A stretch of 64,000 nt of DNA from Haemonchus contortus (GCA_000469685.2 LS997567.1:6775374-6839373), one strand, 5' to 3'. Positions 34,101 to 46,225 are shown, counted from the first letter of the stretch. The notes: generated by a model from the sequence alone, not told the origin. Numbers and translations: made by a program.

Positions 34101-37100
34101 AAACACTTGATAGTTCATTCAACACCGGATTTACTACAAGGATCGACTGAGGAGGGGGGGGGGGGAGGAGGAGGAGGAGGACGACATCTTACTGATAGTT
34201 AGTTCTGAGATTGGATAGCCACATCGTAACCTAATCTGATGACACTCGTCGCTTCTGCATTTCCGCCACTCTGTTCAGTTGCTTACATTGAAATGGACAA
34301 CAACGTGTGGAGAGGTTTCTCCTGAGGTCCCCTGAGCCCTCAGTTCTGTCGCGTCCAGCCCTTTCTTACTATCTGGGAAGACAAACACCTTGGCTTGAAC
34401 ACTATGTACCATTGACGCTTAGAAGCCTCTGAACTACCAAATCAGTCGTCTTGTAGGTTCCGATGGTAAGTCGTGTGCGTGGCTTAGGCTCATAGCTACA
34501 GCTATAGCTAAGCGCTTTTCCCTTTACTTTACTTCTAGTCAGCTGTTGAAGAGTTGAACAACTTGTTCAGTTCTACAGTGTTCCTTTCCTGGAGTCAGAG
34601 TGACAGTTTGGATAAATGTTTGTGTCAGTGCCATTCAAAACTATTCTCCGATTTCCGGTTTCCGATTTCCGTCGTTATTCCATTGGTTTGCTTTTCATTT
34701 GTCCTACACATTGATAACTCAGATTCGAAGATTGCCTTTCATCTTCAGCTGCAAATTTGACTAGGAATTCAAGTTAACTTTGTTATAAATAGTTCTTTTC
34801 CATTCCTTCAAAAAACTATTCCGTCTTTTCATCCTCGCTTTGCAGTACTTTGTAGTTTGCAGTACTACTTTGTTTTTTGCTCATCTGGATGGAATCCATT
34901 AATTGAAACTCGTAAAAATTCATTCGTAGATCTGGGAAATCCAGTTACTCGAAAATCACCAACTAACCAGTTAGCCAAACTTTCTAGATGATGTATATAA
35001 TGAAAAGGCACCTATAAACAAAAAACATAACATACACATATAAAACAGTAAAATTTAATGCAATTGATGCTATCTCCTTCAATAGCACTGAACTAGTAAC
35101 AAGTTACTCATTTGTCACATAACTGGTAACATCGACTGTCCTCTTACGCCCTCCTCTTCCTTGATGTTTTCAAACGCTATTATATTCTTTATTTATTCGG
35201 ACGTCCTCAATGAATTCCCAAGTATGAGAACGTTTCAGCGAGTTTTTCGATAATCTTCAATTCTTTCAATGTTCTAAGCGAGAAGCGCACTGGTGGCCCC
35301 TATCGATTAGCAAAAATTATATAATTCTGCCTTTCTAACTCCATAAATTTGACTCACACATATTTTCCGTCATTTAGACTTTCCCTTAAAAAAAGGGTGA
35401 AAGGCTCCTTCTTCAGAGCCGCCCTTGTAGCATGCTTCTATGGAATGTTGTATTCACTTCACTGTCTGAGATGATGAGTATTGTTGAGTAGCGGAAAATT
35501 CTGGGTGCTCAACACCATTGGATTCTGTACTTTACTACTCTCTACTATTTTGTCCAATTATGTTATCGTGATGAAATCATTCATTACTCGATTCTTTTTA
35601 ACTCGATCATATTTTCCTCAGCTCAATCTCAGATAAATTGGGGACCTTTAGAGTTATTGATTGACTTTTCAATTTGCATGAATGCCTATATGCTTTTTAT
35701 ACATGTTGCGACGAAGTGAATGAAAAGTATTTTTGAGTAGGCGGGCTGATCGCCATTGTGGGCGGAGTCTGCGAGTTTGTCCTTATGATGCAGTTTCGCG
35801 TCCATCTTTGCACGCAACCCGTTACGGTTTTTGAATGGAGGAACAATGAAAGAGACCGTACTTCTATTTCCACTCCGAATTGCGCTCCCATGCAAACTGC
35901 TTCCGGAAAAGCGACTGTTGTTCCTCAGCAGGTTTATATGACCGTTGCTATGATTTTTGTAATCAGAAAGCTACGTTTGATGCCATCCTTAACACAAAGA
36001 ATGTAAAGTTACTTTCCCAACTTTCGAATTTTTCTTTCAAACCTGCTTGGGATATGAAACCTTTGTAGTTACTGGGAGCATTGCAAATCTATTAACATCG
36101 TCTCGCCCTTCTCAGTTACACAACTTTTCCAGTGAATGTGGAGAAGGAGGTATCAAACTCAGCTTCTACAGCGCACCGATTGGATCAATCCTCCATTTCT
36201 CCACTTGGAAATCCCTTCATACGAAGATTTGGAGCGGATCCTCAGCTGAATGGCATGAGTTGGAGGTACTAGCTCCTGCAATGAGCTCCGCCCATCACCA
36301 GCTCCCACACCTCCACTATGCAGAAAAGCTGGCTTGACTCAACTTACAGTAAGATGGGAAGTGGCAGAATTTTATGGGAAATAGCAAAAACAAAATTTAT
36401 ACAGCGAAACATGATACATAATTAAATTCATTACAATATCAGAAACAGGTAACGCATTCTACTCGACACTTTCTTGGAAGTTAATAGTTATAACATCTAA
36501 AGTCAACAGCTAAGTGAGGTTTTAGTCTTGCAGGTTTTCTCTTTGCTTCTTCTCATTCTGTTTCTTTTCTCCAGATTTATTTACTTCCACCTATGCTGTT
36601 GGGCTATCTCCTTCCTTTAAAAGTGTTTCCGACTTTAACCTCAACTACTATGATCTCATAAGTTACTTAGGGCAATGGCCATACTTGTTTGCTTCAGAAG
36701 CGGATCACTCTGTGAAAACTTGAGTGATGCATTGACTTGGAAAGCTGAGTAGCACTTGTGTGACTCGGGTAAACTCCTTTACATGCCCTTTCCCTGCCAC
36801 TTTTTCATCGCCGAGTTTGCTAGAGTCTGTTGTCGTACTTGTCTATGATATGGCAACACAGATTTCAGTATTGGGTGTTCTTCTCTATGTGAAATTTACA
36901 TCCGAACACTCGTGAATTTTTTACGTAGAGCCACATACGTGGCTTATCCTGAATGCATTAATTAGACCATCTCTTTCTTTTATTATCTGCTGTAGTTCTA
37001 ATCCTATCCCCTGATTCTCTCTGGACATTATATGAAGGGTGAAGCTTGTGCCGAAGAGCCTCGTTGGGCGTCTAGGTGTCCTACTCGCGAACAAGAAGGG

Positions 37101-37582
37101 AGAGTGAGAGCAGGGGAGGGGGTCGTGATCTCATATTCCTTTTCCATCCACGCTGTTCTTGTTGTCCAACGTCACAAGATGGCGAAAAGGTAGAGAAACA
37201 AAGTAAAGAGGAAAGGTGGTCATGTTTAGCCCGGCTTTTCAGACTAGGGATCAAGTTGGGGACCATTTCCTGAAGGTGGAGGTCGTACCGGCCAATGATC
37301 TTCTTCGACTCTATCCTCGACCCCACCCTGTATAGGGCCCTGGTCTGCACAGCCCATCTCTCCCATGCGGTCTCTTCAGATGATCCCAACGAGAATCTTC
37401 TACTGGCCTTCCTACGATGAGTGTTTGTTACTTGTAAATTTCTGCTACAGTATTATTATAGTCCCGAATTCTCGCGTTTTTCTACTTCGTGATTTTATTA
37501 CGCCGCTTCCTGTTTGAATGGATTACTTTACTGAATATCTAGAGTTACTATCTCGACACATGGTTACTTACTGTCATTTCAG
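31126..37582. other. 6.4 kb without recognised gene or repeat family
   Basis: Upstream of the receptor gene and clear of SINE, MITE and composite copies. It holds a 14-nt C tract (31880-31893), a G-rich run with GGAGGAGG repeats at 34151-34183, a perfect 10-bp inverted repeat GTGATTGGTC / GACCAATCAC at 33641-33672, and unsupported frames (for example 35686-36337 and 37081-37389 minus). Promoter or enhancer sequence of the receptor is expected here, but no individual site can be named. Confidence 0.4.
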
Positions 37583-37601
37583 AGTCCATTACTCTGATGC
37601 C
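37575..37601 (+). promoter_or_regulatory. Putative trans-splice acceptor and 5' UTR of the receptor gene
   Basis: CATTTCAG ends at 37582, 19 nt before the chosen ATG. A nematode-type 3' splice site this close to a start codon, with no convincing exon upstream, suggests spliced-leader trans-splicing. An upstream cis-spliced exon is the alternative, since the frame is open back to 37518. Confidence 0.45.
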
Positions 37602-40600
37602 ATGAATACATCGTATGCTATGTATCCACCAAACTGCAGTCCAAAACCACTATATGCATCGCTTGAACGGCTCAGACAAGTGGGAATTATTGACGCAGTT
37701 AACTTTACTGGTTGCCTACCACAGGTAAATACTTTTGAATCAACTTACTCTTCAAAAAAACTGTACTTTTTACTGAAAATTCAATTTCAGTGTGGTATAT
37801 GTGATCACCCTTTGAGTGAATCTGACTATGTAACATACAATATTATTGTAAGCGGTGTTATTCTGCCTCTGATCGGTTTATTTGGACTCGTTGGAAACGG
37901 CCTTTCGGCGTTCGTCTACAGCAGACCTGGTATTGTTGTCTAAATTTAAGTTTATGTATTTCTAATATTGTCTCTGGTTCACTGGACATAGAAAATAGAG
38001 AGCCCAAAAATGCAGAACAGACGCGCGCGGTTGCGCAACGTACCGTCTAGCGGGCTTGTTGAGGATGGGCTCGCGGACTCCCATTCTACTGAGTAACGGT
38101 GTCCTATCGATTATTAGGCCCCGTACTCGGCTCCGAGATCAACAAAAGCTTGGGGTCTTCGGAACCATTTTTCAAATCGGCGGCTCAGCTAATTACTTCC
38201 TTATTACCTATTTACTCACTACTAACTCATCTTCATTACTGTAGGTTACGTGAATCAATCAATCGGGACGGGGTGATGGGCCTACTAGAATTTGAAGATC
38301 GCCTTCACTAACTCAACATACTAGAATGTCATTTTTATAAAAGTTACTAGTTAAATGAGTATTTGTAAGTGGATGCCAATGTGTAGGGCGGCTTAGCTCC
38401 AAAACTTTGGAAGTTTTCAGCTTGATTTTCGGTTGCGATTTCTCTTCAGAATTTGGAAAATCAACAAAAAAAGAAACCTTAATGAAGCTTCAAAAAACCG
38501 TTAATTAGTAAGTAAACACTGAAGCGACAGTCAACGTGGGAGGTCCCTATGGTCAAAGAATCTAGCTTGATCGTTGACGTGTCCCTGAGGAAGATGCGCC
38601 CCGAAGTTTGTCCGAAACGAGACATAAACAATAAATATGGAAGACAGACAAATGTGTCATTGTCAACTCAACTAGTCAAAAGGGCTGATGCACTTCTTGA
38701 TAGAAGTTCTGAGTATTCTTCGGGTGTTTTTTCTCGTCTACTACCAGTTCATCCATTTTATTTGCCCCAACTTTGTGACATCTGCTCCAAAGCTTCAATC
38801 TAGTCACGTTACTGGTAGGACGCTCGTGACTTGTCTAGACAGCTTCGATATGAGAAGATACGTTTGAGAGGGGTGAAAAAAGACTTTCGTAGGGTAATCT
38901 CCATTGACGTCACTTTACTTGACTTCTTTGTACTAGACAGTCTTTCTCTCCATTCAGGACTATCGAAGCCACTGATGTGGAGCCTACATAGCTTCGGCTT
39001 TGAGTTTCAAGTTTCTCAGATAATGAAAATAATAAATAATCGACGACTCGAAGGGGGCTCCGATTTTTGTATGGCATGAATCAGGCCCAATTCTGATAAA
39101 GGCATGACGACCTAATACATCAATTCTGGCTACAGCAGTAACTTCTGGCCGCTACCCGTACCATCTGTGGACTAGTGAATTTCTTACAACATTTGGCTTT
39201 GACCGTTGGTGACCCTTCTATTCCTTGCTCTCGTGAACCAAGACTTAAAATGATCCGCATAGGGGTGGGACTTTGTAATGGGTGGTGCACGTGCAGTGGA
39301 GTGGGGAACTTCAAATCGCTAGAGTGAATTGGGAAGTTTGCTTCTTGGTTACGGTGTCAGCGATAACATCAGTTCACTTTGGAGGCGTACATAATTGTAA
39401 AGTGAATTCGACGAGCAATGAAATTCTTCTGATTCTGAACTTCTAGAATAGAACCACACAATAGCCTCTCAATTCAGAATATGTGCAATATGTAAAAAAA
39501 CATACAAAAAAATGAACAATGTATATAATATTTTGAAATAATAAATAAAAATGTCACCGGACTGTCGAAACATATTGAAAGTAGCTCGGGTGTTGTTGAG
39601 GAAAAAAGAGGATACCAGGCGGATGGGTTCTAAGACCGAATTTGGTTTTTCACGCCCAATTTGTGGGAATCCAGTGTACATAGTGTCAAGAGTTCAGATG
39701 AAAACAAGTTATATGACAGTGAGAATTGCTTACTTGTGTGTTGAAATCAAGATATCGATGAAAATGATGTAATAAGAATTATAAAAGTAATTTTCAGAAA
39801 TGCGAACGTCAACAAATCTTTATTTATGCGCATTAGGCTGTTCCGATAGTGCTGTCATACTGACGGGAATTTTTCTCTTTTTTCTTGATAGTGTGCGAAA
39901 ATTTTCGCTCAACTTAACACGATTATTTGGTGTAAGTTTCAAATTGCTTTTTTATTTTCACAATTTAATATTCCTTTTGGTGATTCCCAAGCGGAATGAC
40001 GTAGTATGATCATTTCCAGTTGTTCTCTCCTATCGTTTTTCCTATGGGTATGACAGCACAGACGTGTTCCGTATATTTTACGATATTTGCAGGAGCCGAT
40101 TGTTTTGCTCAGGTTGGTTTTTTTTTGGTTAATTTAAATGAACATGAAGGCTAAAATTCTTTTTCTCCAGGGAATTTTTGAAAAAAAGTATTCAAAGTTA
40201 AGTGGCATGGTCATTTTCAGTTTAATTTAGTTTAATATTCATTTGATAGCAGAAAAACGGTTCATGATGCACTGGTTTGCATTTTGGGACCATTATGTTA
40301 TTTTCAAAAAACATGTCTGTTTTTTTTTCTGGAAGATGATGTAAAATAATGATGTGATGAATGATAATAATATAATCTAATTGATAATAATATAATATTA
40401 TATATAATATTAAAAAAACATAACATAACTGATGTGATAACTGGCAAGTGTGGCACTATCATGCACGCATTCTCCAGGATTCGAATCCCGGGTCGATTTT
40501 CGCCCAGGCCAACCGAGTCTCCCATCACTTTAGGGTCGGTTAGCCATTCGCGTATAAGTGGGAGGATAAAAGCACTGCCATGTACAATCTCTAACCGCTG

Positions 40601-43600
40601 AAGTCATTGTATAGGCAAAATACGCATTTTAAACGCCACTACGGGAAGTCGAAAACAGGGCGCAACCCCAAAAAATACGGGAGCGATTTACGCCAGACTT
40701 TGATAATGGCCTTTTATAATGCATGCAAAATACCCTTATTGCAATTATTTTATGACAACTCTGGGTATAACCTCTTTTACTTTTACCGTTTCCTTCAATC
40801 AAATTATCCATATTTTTCCGCTTCTGTCAGACTTTTGCATTCCGTAGGTCCTGACTAGCATAGGTTGCTGATCTCTATGAAGTAAGTTGTTTATCATGGA
40901 GATAAAAAATGATGAAATCAAGGTCACTATGGATGTTTCACGCTCATAGGCTGTAAACCCCTAACCTTACTTATCATGCAGCCAAGTGATATCTGTGCTA
41001 ACGGAAAATTCCATGAGCTCCCCATAGCAATAATGAGAAGAAGGATAAGAAGAATAACGTGGCACTGTGAAAGCACCATCACCAATAATTCTGAAAGAAT
41101 AGAAAAATTAAAAGCGTGAATTTGAAAAATAGATAAAAAATGGTGAATGAGAAGAAGAGAGAAATATATAGGGTACAGTGGCGATTTAATTGAATTTTAT
41201 TTGAAAATTTTTCAATAAATTAACAATAATTATTTTACTCACTACTATTACTTACAAATACTGACCCTCACAATCGATATTTCAGTGTATCTTTCATTTC
41301 ACTCTAATTTAGGTCTGCCTCCCGGACAATGTAAAGAGATCCGTAGCTAAAGCGCCGTTCATTCGTCGCTGCATTGCTTTCGTATTTATATTTGCTGTTC
41401 TTTACAATATTCCTCATTGTTTTGAGGCCGTTGTTATTGACTGTTATCACGAAACCCTACGGGGGTCTTCGTGGGAGGTCTGTCCTGAAACGATGAGGTA
41501 CAACGAGATGTAAGTGATACTCATGCTTCAATCGACATTTTTCGTCATTAACAGAAAGGATAGGCCGTTAACTGGTTAACGATGGATTCTTGAGGGACCC
41601 TTGTGGCTTCTTGAGGGACCCTTGTGCACTTTTTGGTTAGAACCATAATGATGTTCTGATTGGCACTGGATTCATAATGGAGAGAGGTAGCGTAAGGGAT
41701 TGTGGCGCTGCTAGCGCGCTCACTGTCAGCAGATCAAATCGGGAACAGACCTAGCTCGAAACAGCAAAGCTTCCCATCGATACGGTTCCATGGATGGGCC
41801 AGTATAGGGTAGAAATAAGGGCTTTTTGGTTGAGAACAATCAGGCCCCTTATAGCACCCTGTAGACCACATAGTCTTTTCAAACAGGGATTCGAATTCAT
41901 GGCGCAACCGCAAAAAATAGCGCGATTCAACTGCCCGAAGCCATGATGGTTTGATTTTGACGAAGTTTTGAAAATCCTAAAATTAAAAATTTACAGGTAT
42001 CAAGAAATTTATTACAAGTATATGTATGCCATATTCTTAGCTGTTGGCCCTCTGATAATACTGGTTATATTGAACACGTTCATAATTGGTAAGTTATTCA
42101 ATTCGTCTCATTCTCAAGTCAGCGTAAGATCGATATATTGATTTTAGGCGCATCAATATTTGGTGCTGGAGGAACAAGTGCTGGAGATACAATATCTTTG
42201 GTAATTTTCTTTATGACAGTAAAGTTCTGTAAAATCAATAAATCGTCAGTTACTTTCAGATCTTGGTTGTACTTCTGTTTATTGCTTGTAATGTAGCTGC
42301 TCTACTATTGAATACATTCGAAGATAGAATAATCGAATCAATTGGGCCATATATTAACTACATAGTTGACCTCTCGAATTTACTTGTCGTTTTTAACTCA
42401 AGGTAAGGATTTTCAGTTTGACCGTTGAAATTCGGGATGGATATCGTGTGAAGGGACCAATTTTTTTGTTTGTATTTGTTTTGTCCCTTGGGTACAGCAA
42501 AATGATTTTTGTTGGAATAATTGTCATCTTGTTCTTCGGTACATCAGGAAACCAAGGTAAAGGGCCCATGGTCCCACCCTCTCAAGAAAAAAGCACAACT
42601 CTTGGAAAACAACATTGATTCCGCGTCTAGTCTCAGGACGAAGCGACAAAAAGTGTCATCTGCAGGAACAAATTACTTCAAAATAGGGAAAAATTATGTT
42701 TGAAAGACGATTTCATGCGCACTACTACCCACTGAACTCTCGTTGCTTGCGACGCCTGTGATTGGTCATCGCTAGCAACCCACCAATGATCACTGAGTCA
42801 CACACGTCCTCGAATCTAATTCCGCACTTGGGAAGGGTACTGTATTGATTTCGTTAAGCAAAAATTAGTACTTTATTTGCATTAAACCTTAATGTCATTT
42901 GGAGCCCACGAAGTAAACAGTGAAATTGAGCCGGCAAGACAAATAAGAAACCTTCCTCTTGTTCTGTTCTATCTCTTCGTCCTCCACAATTTTCCTCTAT
43001 AAATGCCTCTTTTCATCTTTTTTCTGAATTTTTTAGATACTGGAAAAATTATTTTAATCACTCAAAATGACATTTTAGTTTCAACTTCATCATCTACGTG
43101 ACATTTTCACGGAGTTTCAAAGAGACGCTCTGTAAATATCTATGTGGACGAAGTGCTAAGACAGATTATGGCACACCTTGCATAACAACCGAGAAAGCAT
43201 CTGGACCGATGCTGTACAAAGAGACATTCGGTCGTCTACTTGCTGCTTCTCAACCAGAGGTACTTATATAAGGTGAGTATACTGGAATTTCCATCGACGA
43301 TCACCAAATATCATGTTTTACCTCATATTTTTCACATCTGTGCAACGATTCTCCCAAAACAGACACTTTCTGCAAACAGAATTGTTGGAAGAAGTAACTA
43401 GTTGTTGAAAACTGAGTGAACTGAGTGGATTACCCTAATGTACTAATAAAATTGTTGCTGCTACTGCTGTTGCTTTTCAAGAACGAGGGGATTCTTAGCC
43501 ATTATTGGTCCGCAATGACGAAATCGAATTTTGCAATAGGATTTGGATAGCGTCTAAGTCGATCAACACGAGACAAAAAGGCATCTCAAATTCTGGGGGA

Positions 43601-44900
43601 TCATCAGAAGAGATTCCCCAGGATGATAAGAAGCTTTGGATTTTATCGGCTTAGTGGTCGCGCTAAGCTGCGAACATCATTAAATTAGAAGCCCAGCAAC
43701 TCATGATTATCAAATTTCAATCCTACGTAGTAGAGTAGAACTCAGATACTCATGGAACGGCAACGGTTTTTGAGTTTCTATAGATATGAAACATGAAACT
43801 AAAAATTTTTAGAAATTCGTACAAGTTTAAAGCACTTTTTATCAGTTTTTCTTTTCTGCAGAAAATTAATTTGACAAAAATACGCTTAGTACCGACTGAA
43901 TGTGAAGTCAATGGCTCCTTCCATATTCCGCCAGCCGGCCGGCGTGCCATGAGGCAGTGCTAGGGGGGAGGAGGGCAGCAGACGGTCGGTCGAAGGGCTG
44001 AAAACAAAGAAGAACGAGGTCAAAAAACAAACGTTCAGGGGCTTGTACAAATGGTTTTTGATCTTGTCTCTCCTTGTTTACAGCCTTTCGAGGGGCTGAC
44101 CGACCGTTTGCCGCCCTCCTCCCCCCTAGCACTGCCTCGTGGCACGCCGGCCCGCCGGCCGGCGGACTATGAGAGCAGCCAATGGAGGAGGGGCGATCCT
44201 GGGTATACCAGCAGGGACTAGGGATTATCCTCATGAAAAGCGTAGTTCCAGCACCTTATACACATTTACAGCAGTAATATAGTTTGATTTCTTTAGTTGT
44301 TTAGAATATTTATTGTTATACTATCAATGGTAGTTCTTTTTAAAATTTTTTGTATATAATGAGTGCTTGAAGGAAATCGCAAATGCTGAACTGCTTTCCC
44401 CAATCCCATTTTGGCATACTCAAACCTCCCTTATCAGAAGGACCTCTTCCACTCTCTTACAGGTTACATAATATACATAGAAGAGATAGTCATGGTAAAG
44501 TGAATGCAACAGCACTTGAGTTAGATTTTTCTAGAGGGTTAGTTCCCCATGTATTCAGGAATATGGTAAGCTTAGAAAAGAAAAATCGTTTTCTGCTGTT
44601 CTGCGTCGGCGATGTAATGCCTCAATTTACACCACAGACGCCGCCCATCTCACTTGCACCGCCCACAAACACCTTCAGCAAAGGAGAATAATTAATTATT
44701 GATTCTTGCCGGCATCAATACCTTCGACTTTACAATTAATATGTTTATGCACATGATCAACACGATATTATCTATCTTTATGATGTTCATGAATGAATGT
44801 CATTGTGTTACAGGGTCACGTTGAAGTTGCTGCATTGGAGAATACATTGAGAAGACAAACATCTCATCTGAAATGTGATATATCTATTTGTTATAAATGA
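37602..44900 (+). CDS. Neuropeptide GPCR, FMRFamide-receptor-like (rhodopsin family, seven-transmembrane)
   Basis: A membrane receptor expected to couple an extracellular peptide to G proteins in neurons or muscle; the ligand is unknown. Exons joined: 37602-37724, 37791-37929, 39798-39931, 40020-40112, 41313-41509, 41997-42088, 42148-42200, 42260-42402 and 43079-43259 or 43271. All have GT donors and AG acceptors and keep phase. The shorter model has 388 residues. The N-terminus carries N-glycosylation sites at N2, N11 and N34. TM1 has GNGL (N77), TM2 has CSD (D104), TM3 ends ADCF (D159) where rhodopsins have DRY, TM5 has VGP (P247), TM6 lies at about 278-297, and TM7 has NSSFNFIIY, with N327 and Y331 as the NPxxY equivalent. 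The loop between TM5 and TM6 is very short. No aromatic W of TM4 and no CWxP of TM6 are seen. The C-terminus is ambiguous: a stop lies at 43269-43271, but an in-phase splice from 43259 to 44814 gives 413 residues. Nematode FMRFamide-type receptors are the best fit by my recollection; no search was run. Confidence 0.85.
37725..37790 (+). other. Receptor intron 1, 66 bp and open in frame
   Basis: Donor CAG|GTAAAT and acceptor AATTTCAG. The length is a multiple of three and contains no stop in the receptor frame, so retention would add 22 residues (VNTFESTYSSKKLYFLLKIQ plus two) to the extracellular N-terminus just before the CGIC motif. Confidence 0.7.
40432..40695 (+). repeat. tRNA-related SINE in receptor intron 4
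   Basis: Sense-oriented copy within the 1200-bp intron. It has the A-box region ACTGGCAAGTGTGGCAC, a B box GGATTCGAATCC at 40477-40488, GCCCAGGCCAACCGAGTC, GTGGGAGGATAAAAGCACTG and TACGCATTTTAAACGCCAC. The intron is about the size expected for a short nematode intron enlarged by this insertion and its AT-rich flank. Confidence 0.78.
41674..41940 (+). repeat. Possible highly diverged SINE in receptor intron 5
   Basis: Weak resemblance only: GAGAGGTAGCGTAAGGGATTG at the head, a decayed B-box region AGATCAAATCGGGA, TAGACCACATAG, and GGCGCAACCGCAAAAAATAG near the end, the last close to the copy at 40.7 kb. Just upstream, a 19-bp word TTCTTGAGGGACCCTTGTG is directly repeated (41587 and 41608). 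Confidence 0.4.
43928..44165. mobile_element. GC-rich palindromic element inside the last receptor intron
   Basis: A foldback of about 238 bp. The left arm from CCGCCAGCCGGCCGGCG through GTGCCATGAGGCAGTGCTAG, GGGGGGAGGAGGGCAGCAG and ACGGTCGGTC is repeated in inverted form on the right, with GCCACGAGGCAGTGCTAGG and GAGGAGGGCGGCAAACGGTC read inwards. Arms are about 80 bp. The middle is AT-richer. There is a 4-nt length difference in the terminal CCGG repeats. No target duplication or open frame is evident, so the superfamily is unknown. Confidence 0.75.
44438..44565 (+). other. Candidate additional receptor exon
   Basis: Bounded by TTATCAG and ATG|GTAAGC, open throughout in the phase required by the strong GTGAGT donor at 43273, and ends in phase 0 so that it joins exon 44814. 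It would encode EGPLPLSYRLHNIHRRDSHG and a further 23 residues ending VPHVFRNM. The obstacle is the TAA at 43269-43271 in the preceding exon. Confidence 0.4.
44814..44900 (+). CDS. Probable terminal exon of the receptor gene
   Basis: Acceptor TGTTACAG ends at 44813. The frame then reads GHVEVAALENTLRRQTSHLK and eight more residues ending ICYK, with TGA at 44898-44900. An AATAAA overlaps the stop (44900-44905). It is in phase 0 with exon nine if the donor GAG|GTACTT at 43260 is used, giving a 413-residue receptor, and in phase 0 with the candidate exon 44438-44565. The basic, polar sequence fits a cytoplasmic receptor tail. Confidence 0.6.
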   Translation, partial: GHVEVAALENTLRRQTSHLKCDISICYK

Positions 44901-44905
44901 ATAAA
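44900..44905 (+). terminator. Polyadenylation signal AATAAA
   Basis: Canonical hexamer overlapping the TGA stop of the probable terminal receptor exon. This implies a very short 3' UTR, which is common in nematodes. Confidence 0.55.
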
Positions 44906-45340
44906 AATGTTCTATTGGATATTCTTTTGTGGAGCTAATCGTACTGGTTTTCTTTCTTCTTGGCAGAATGCTGGTCAGCATTGGGTATATAGCCTATATA
45001 GAGCTCTTCACGCTTTGTGGAATGAGCCACGTATCCAATAATTGTGATTTACCTTTTCAATTCAGTTCTTCCTCTTGATAGGTTCAGTAGGAGCGACTCC
45101 TTGGGTTTTGAACGAAACCCTCCTACTTTTCGTCTACAACAACAACGCTGTTGTCCGGAGTGGAGGAGGGTTGTTGTAGTCGAAACACGGACATTTGAAA
45201 CAATAAATATCCTTCAACTTTGTCGAATGATCATTCAATGAACCCTTTCCTTCAGATTATCGAAACCACCCCTAACCCCTGTCTTCTTTTTCACAAATTT
45301 CAAATTTTGCTTATCAATTATGCGCAAGCATCTTATTACT
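44906..45340. other. No gene recognised; imperfect hairpin
   Basis: An inverted repeat of CTACAACAAC / GTTGTTGTAG with flanking TTTCG / CGAAA lies at about 45136-45184. Nothing else was seen. Confidence 0.35.
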
Positions 45341-45511
45341 AGGGCGAAAGTCGCTTGTTGGCATGTGGCCCACTATCACGCATGCTTGGTACGTGGATCG
45401 AACCCCGGGTCGAGATCCACATAGGTCAGCCAATCCTCGCATCTCTAAGAAATCGGTGAACTGGTACCAGACTTGCCTGGGAGGATAAAAGCATTGACTT
45501 GTACATCGGCT
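45341..45511 (+). repeat. tRNA-related SINE, 3'-truncated
   Basis: Head AGGGCGAAAGTCGCTTGTTG, B-box-like GGATCGAACCCC, then GATCCACATAGGTCAGCCAA, ACTGGTACCAGACTTGCCTG and GGAGGATAAAAGCATTGAC. It breaks off at TACATCGGCTGTACA, losing the last 100 bp or so. A-rich sequence follows. Confidence 0.75.
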
Positions 45512-46132
45512 GTACACTTTTGTAAAAACAAAAGTCTCCGTTTATAAAAAAACATTCACGCGATAAAATTTTCAACCAGAAGGAATACTTGAATAAAAGC
45601 GGTGAGAGTAAAAAAAGAAAAAAAAACAAAACTACAATTCCAAGGGTAGAAAAACAAAAAAACAAGACCTCAATCCAAAAAAGTGTTGAGCCACGCATTT
45701 CCCCACAGTCTGGGACATTAAGAAACTTCATACGAAAAACACCTAATAGTGTGGCTTCCTAAGGCCAAATAATGGTCACCGATCACCGATGTCCTTCTCC
45801 TGCAGATTTGAGATTCAGCTTACTGAGGGCACCAAATCCTAGAAAAAGAGGTCCCAAACGATCGATTTTTAACCGGAATTTTTTTTGTTGAGTGCCTAAA
45901 TGCCCTATGCGAATTACGGAAATGAACTAAATGTTGCCACTTCCGTTTCATGGAGTCAGTTTTTGCCGTGACTTTCTAACTTTTCAATAATTTCACTTCT
46001 CGTGCTAATCAATCCCTAGGATCGAGATTTTCTGGAAGAAAGCTGAATATTGGTCGGAGAAAACGATAACGGCAAGCCAAAACTCAGCTCCCATCCGAAA
46101 CTCCTTTGTACAATTGCAATACGTACTTTACA
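45512..46132. other. No gene recognised
   Basis: Begins with A-rich plus-strand sequence (45530-45670), after which nothing recognisable was found. Confidence 0.35.
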
Positions 46133-46225
46133 CGAACAGACTATTCCACAAAAGGAACTGAGACTGTCATGCTTGCCTGGAAGGTCAATCAAACACTATC
46201 CTACTTATATAACCGGCTAAGTGTG
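46133..46225 (+). mobile_element. Fragment of the Helitron-like element's left region
   Basis: CGAACAGACTATTCCACA through GCTTGCCTGGAAGGTCAATC and CTATCCTACTTATATAACCG matches the segment at 48739-48820 nearly base for base, in the same orientation 2.6 kb away. It stops near AGTGTGCGG, where the other copy enters its TG tract. Confidence 0.55.

Noticed and set aside
37081..37389. 102-codon minus-strand frame just upstream of the receptor
   Set aside because: Unrecognised protein with low-complexity ends and no splice or polyadenylation context.
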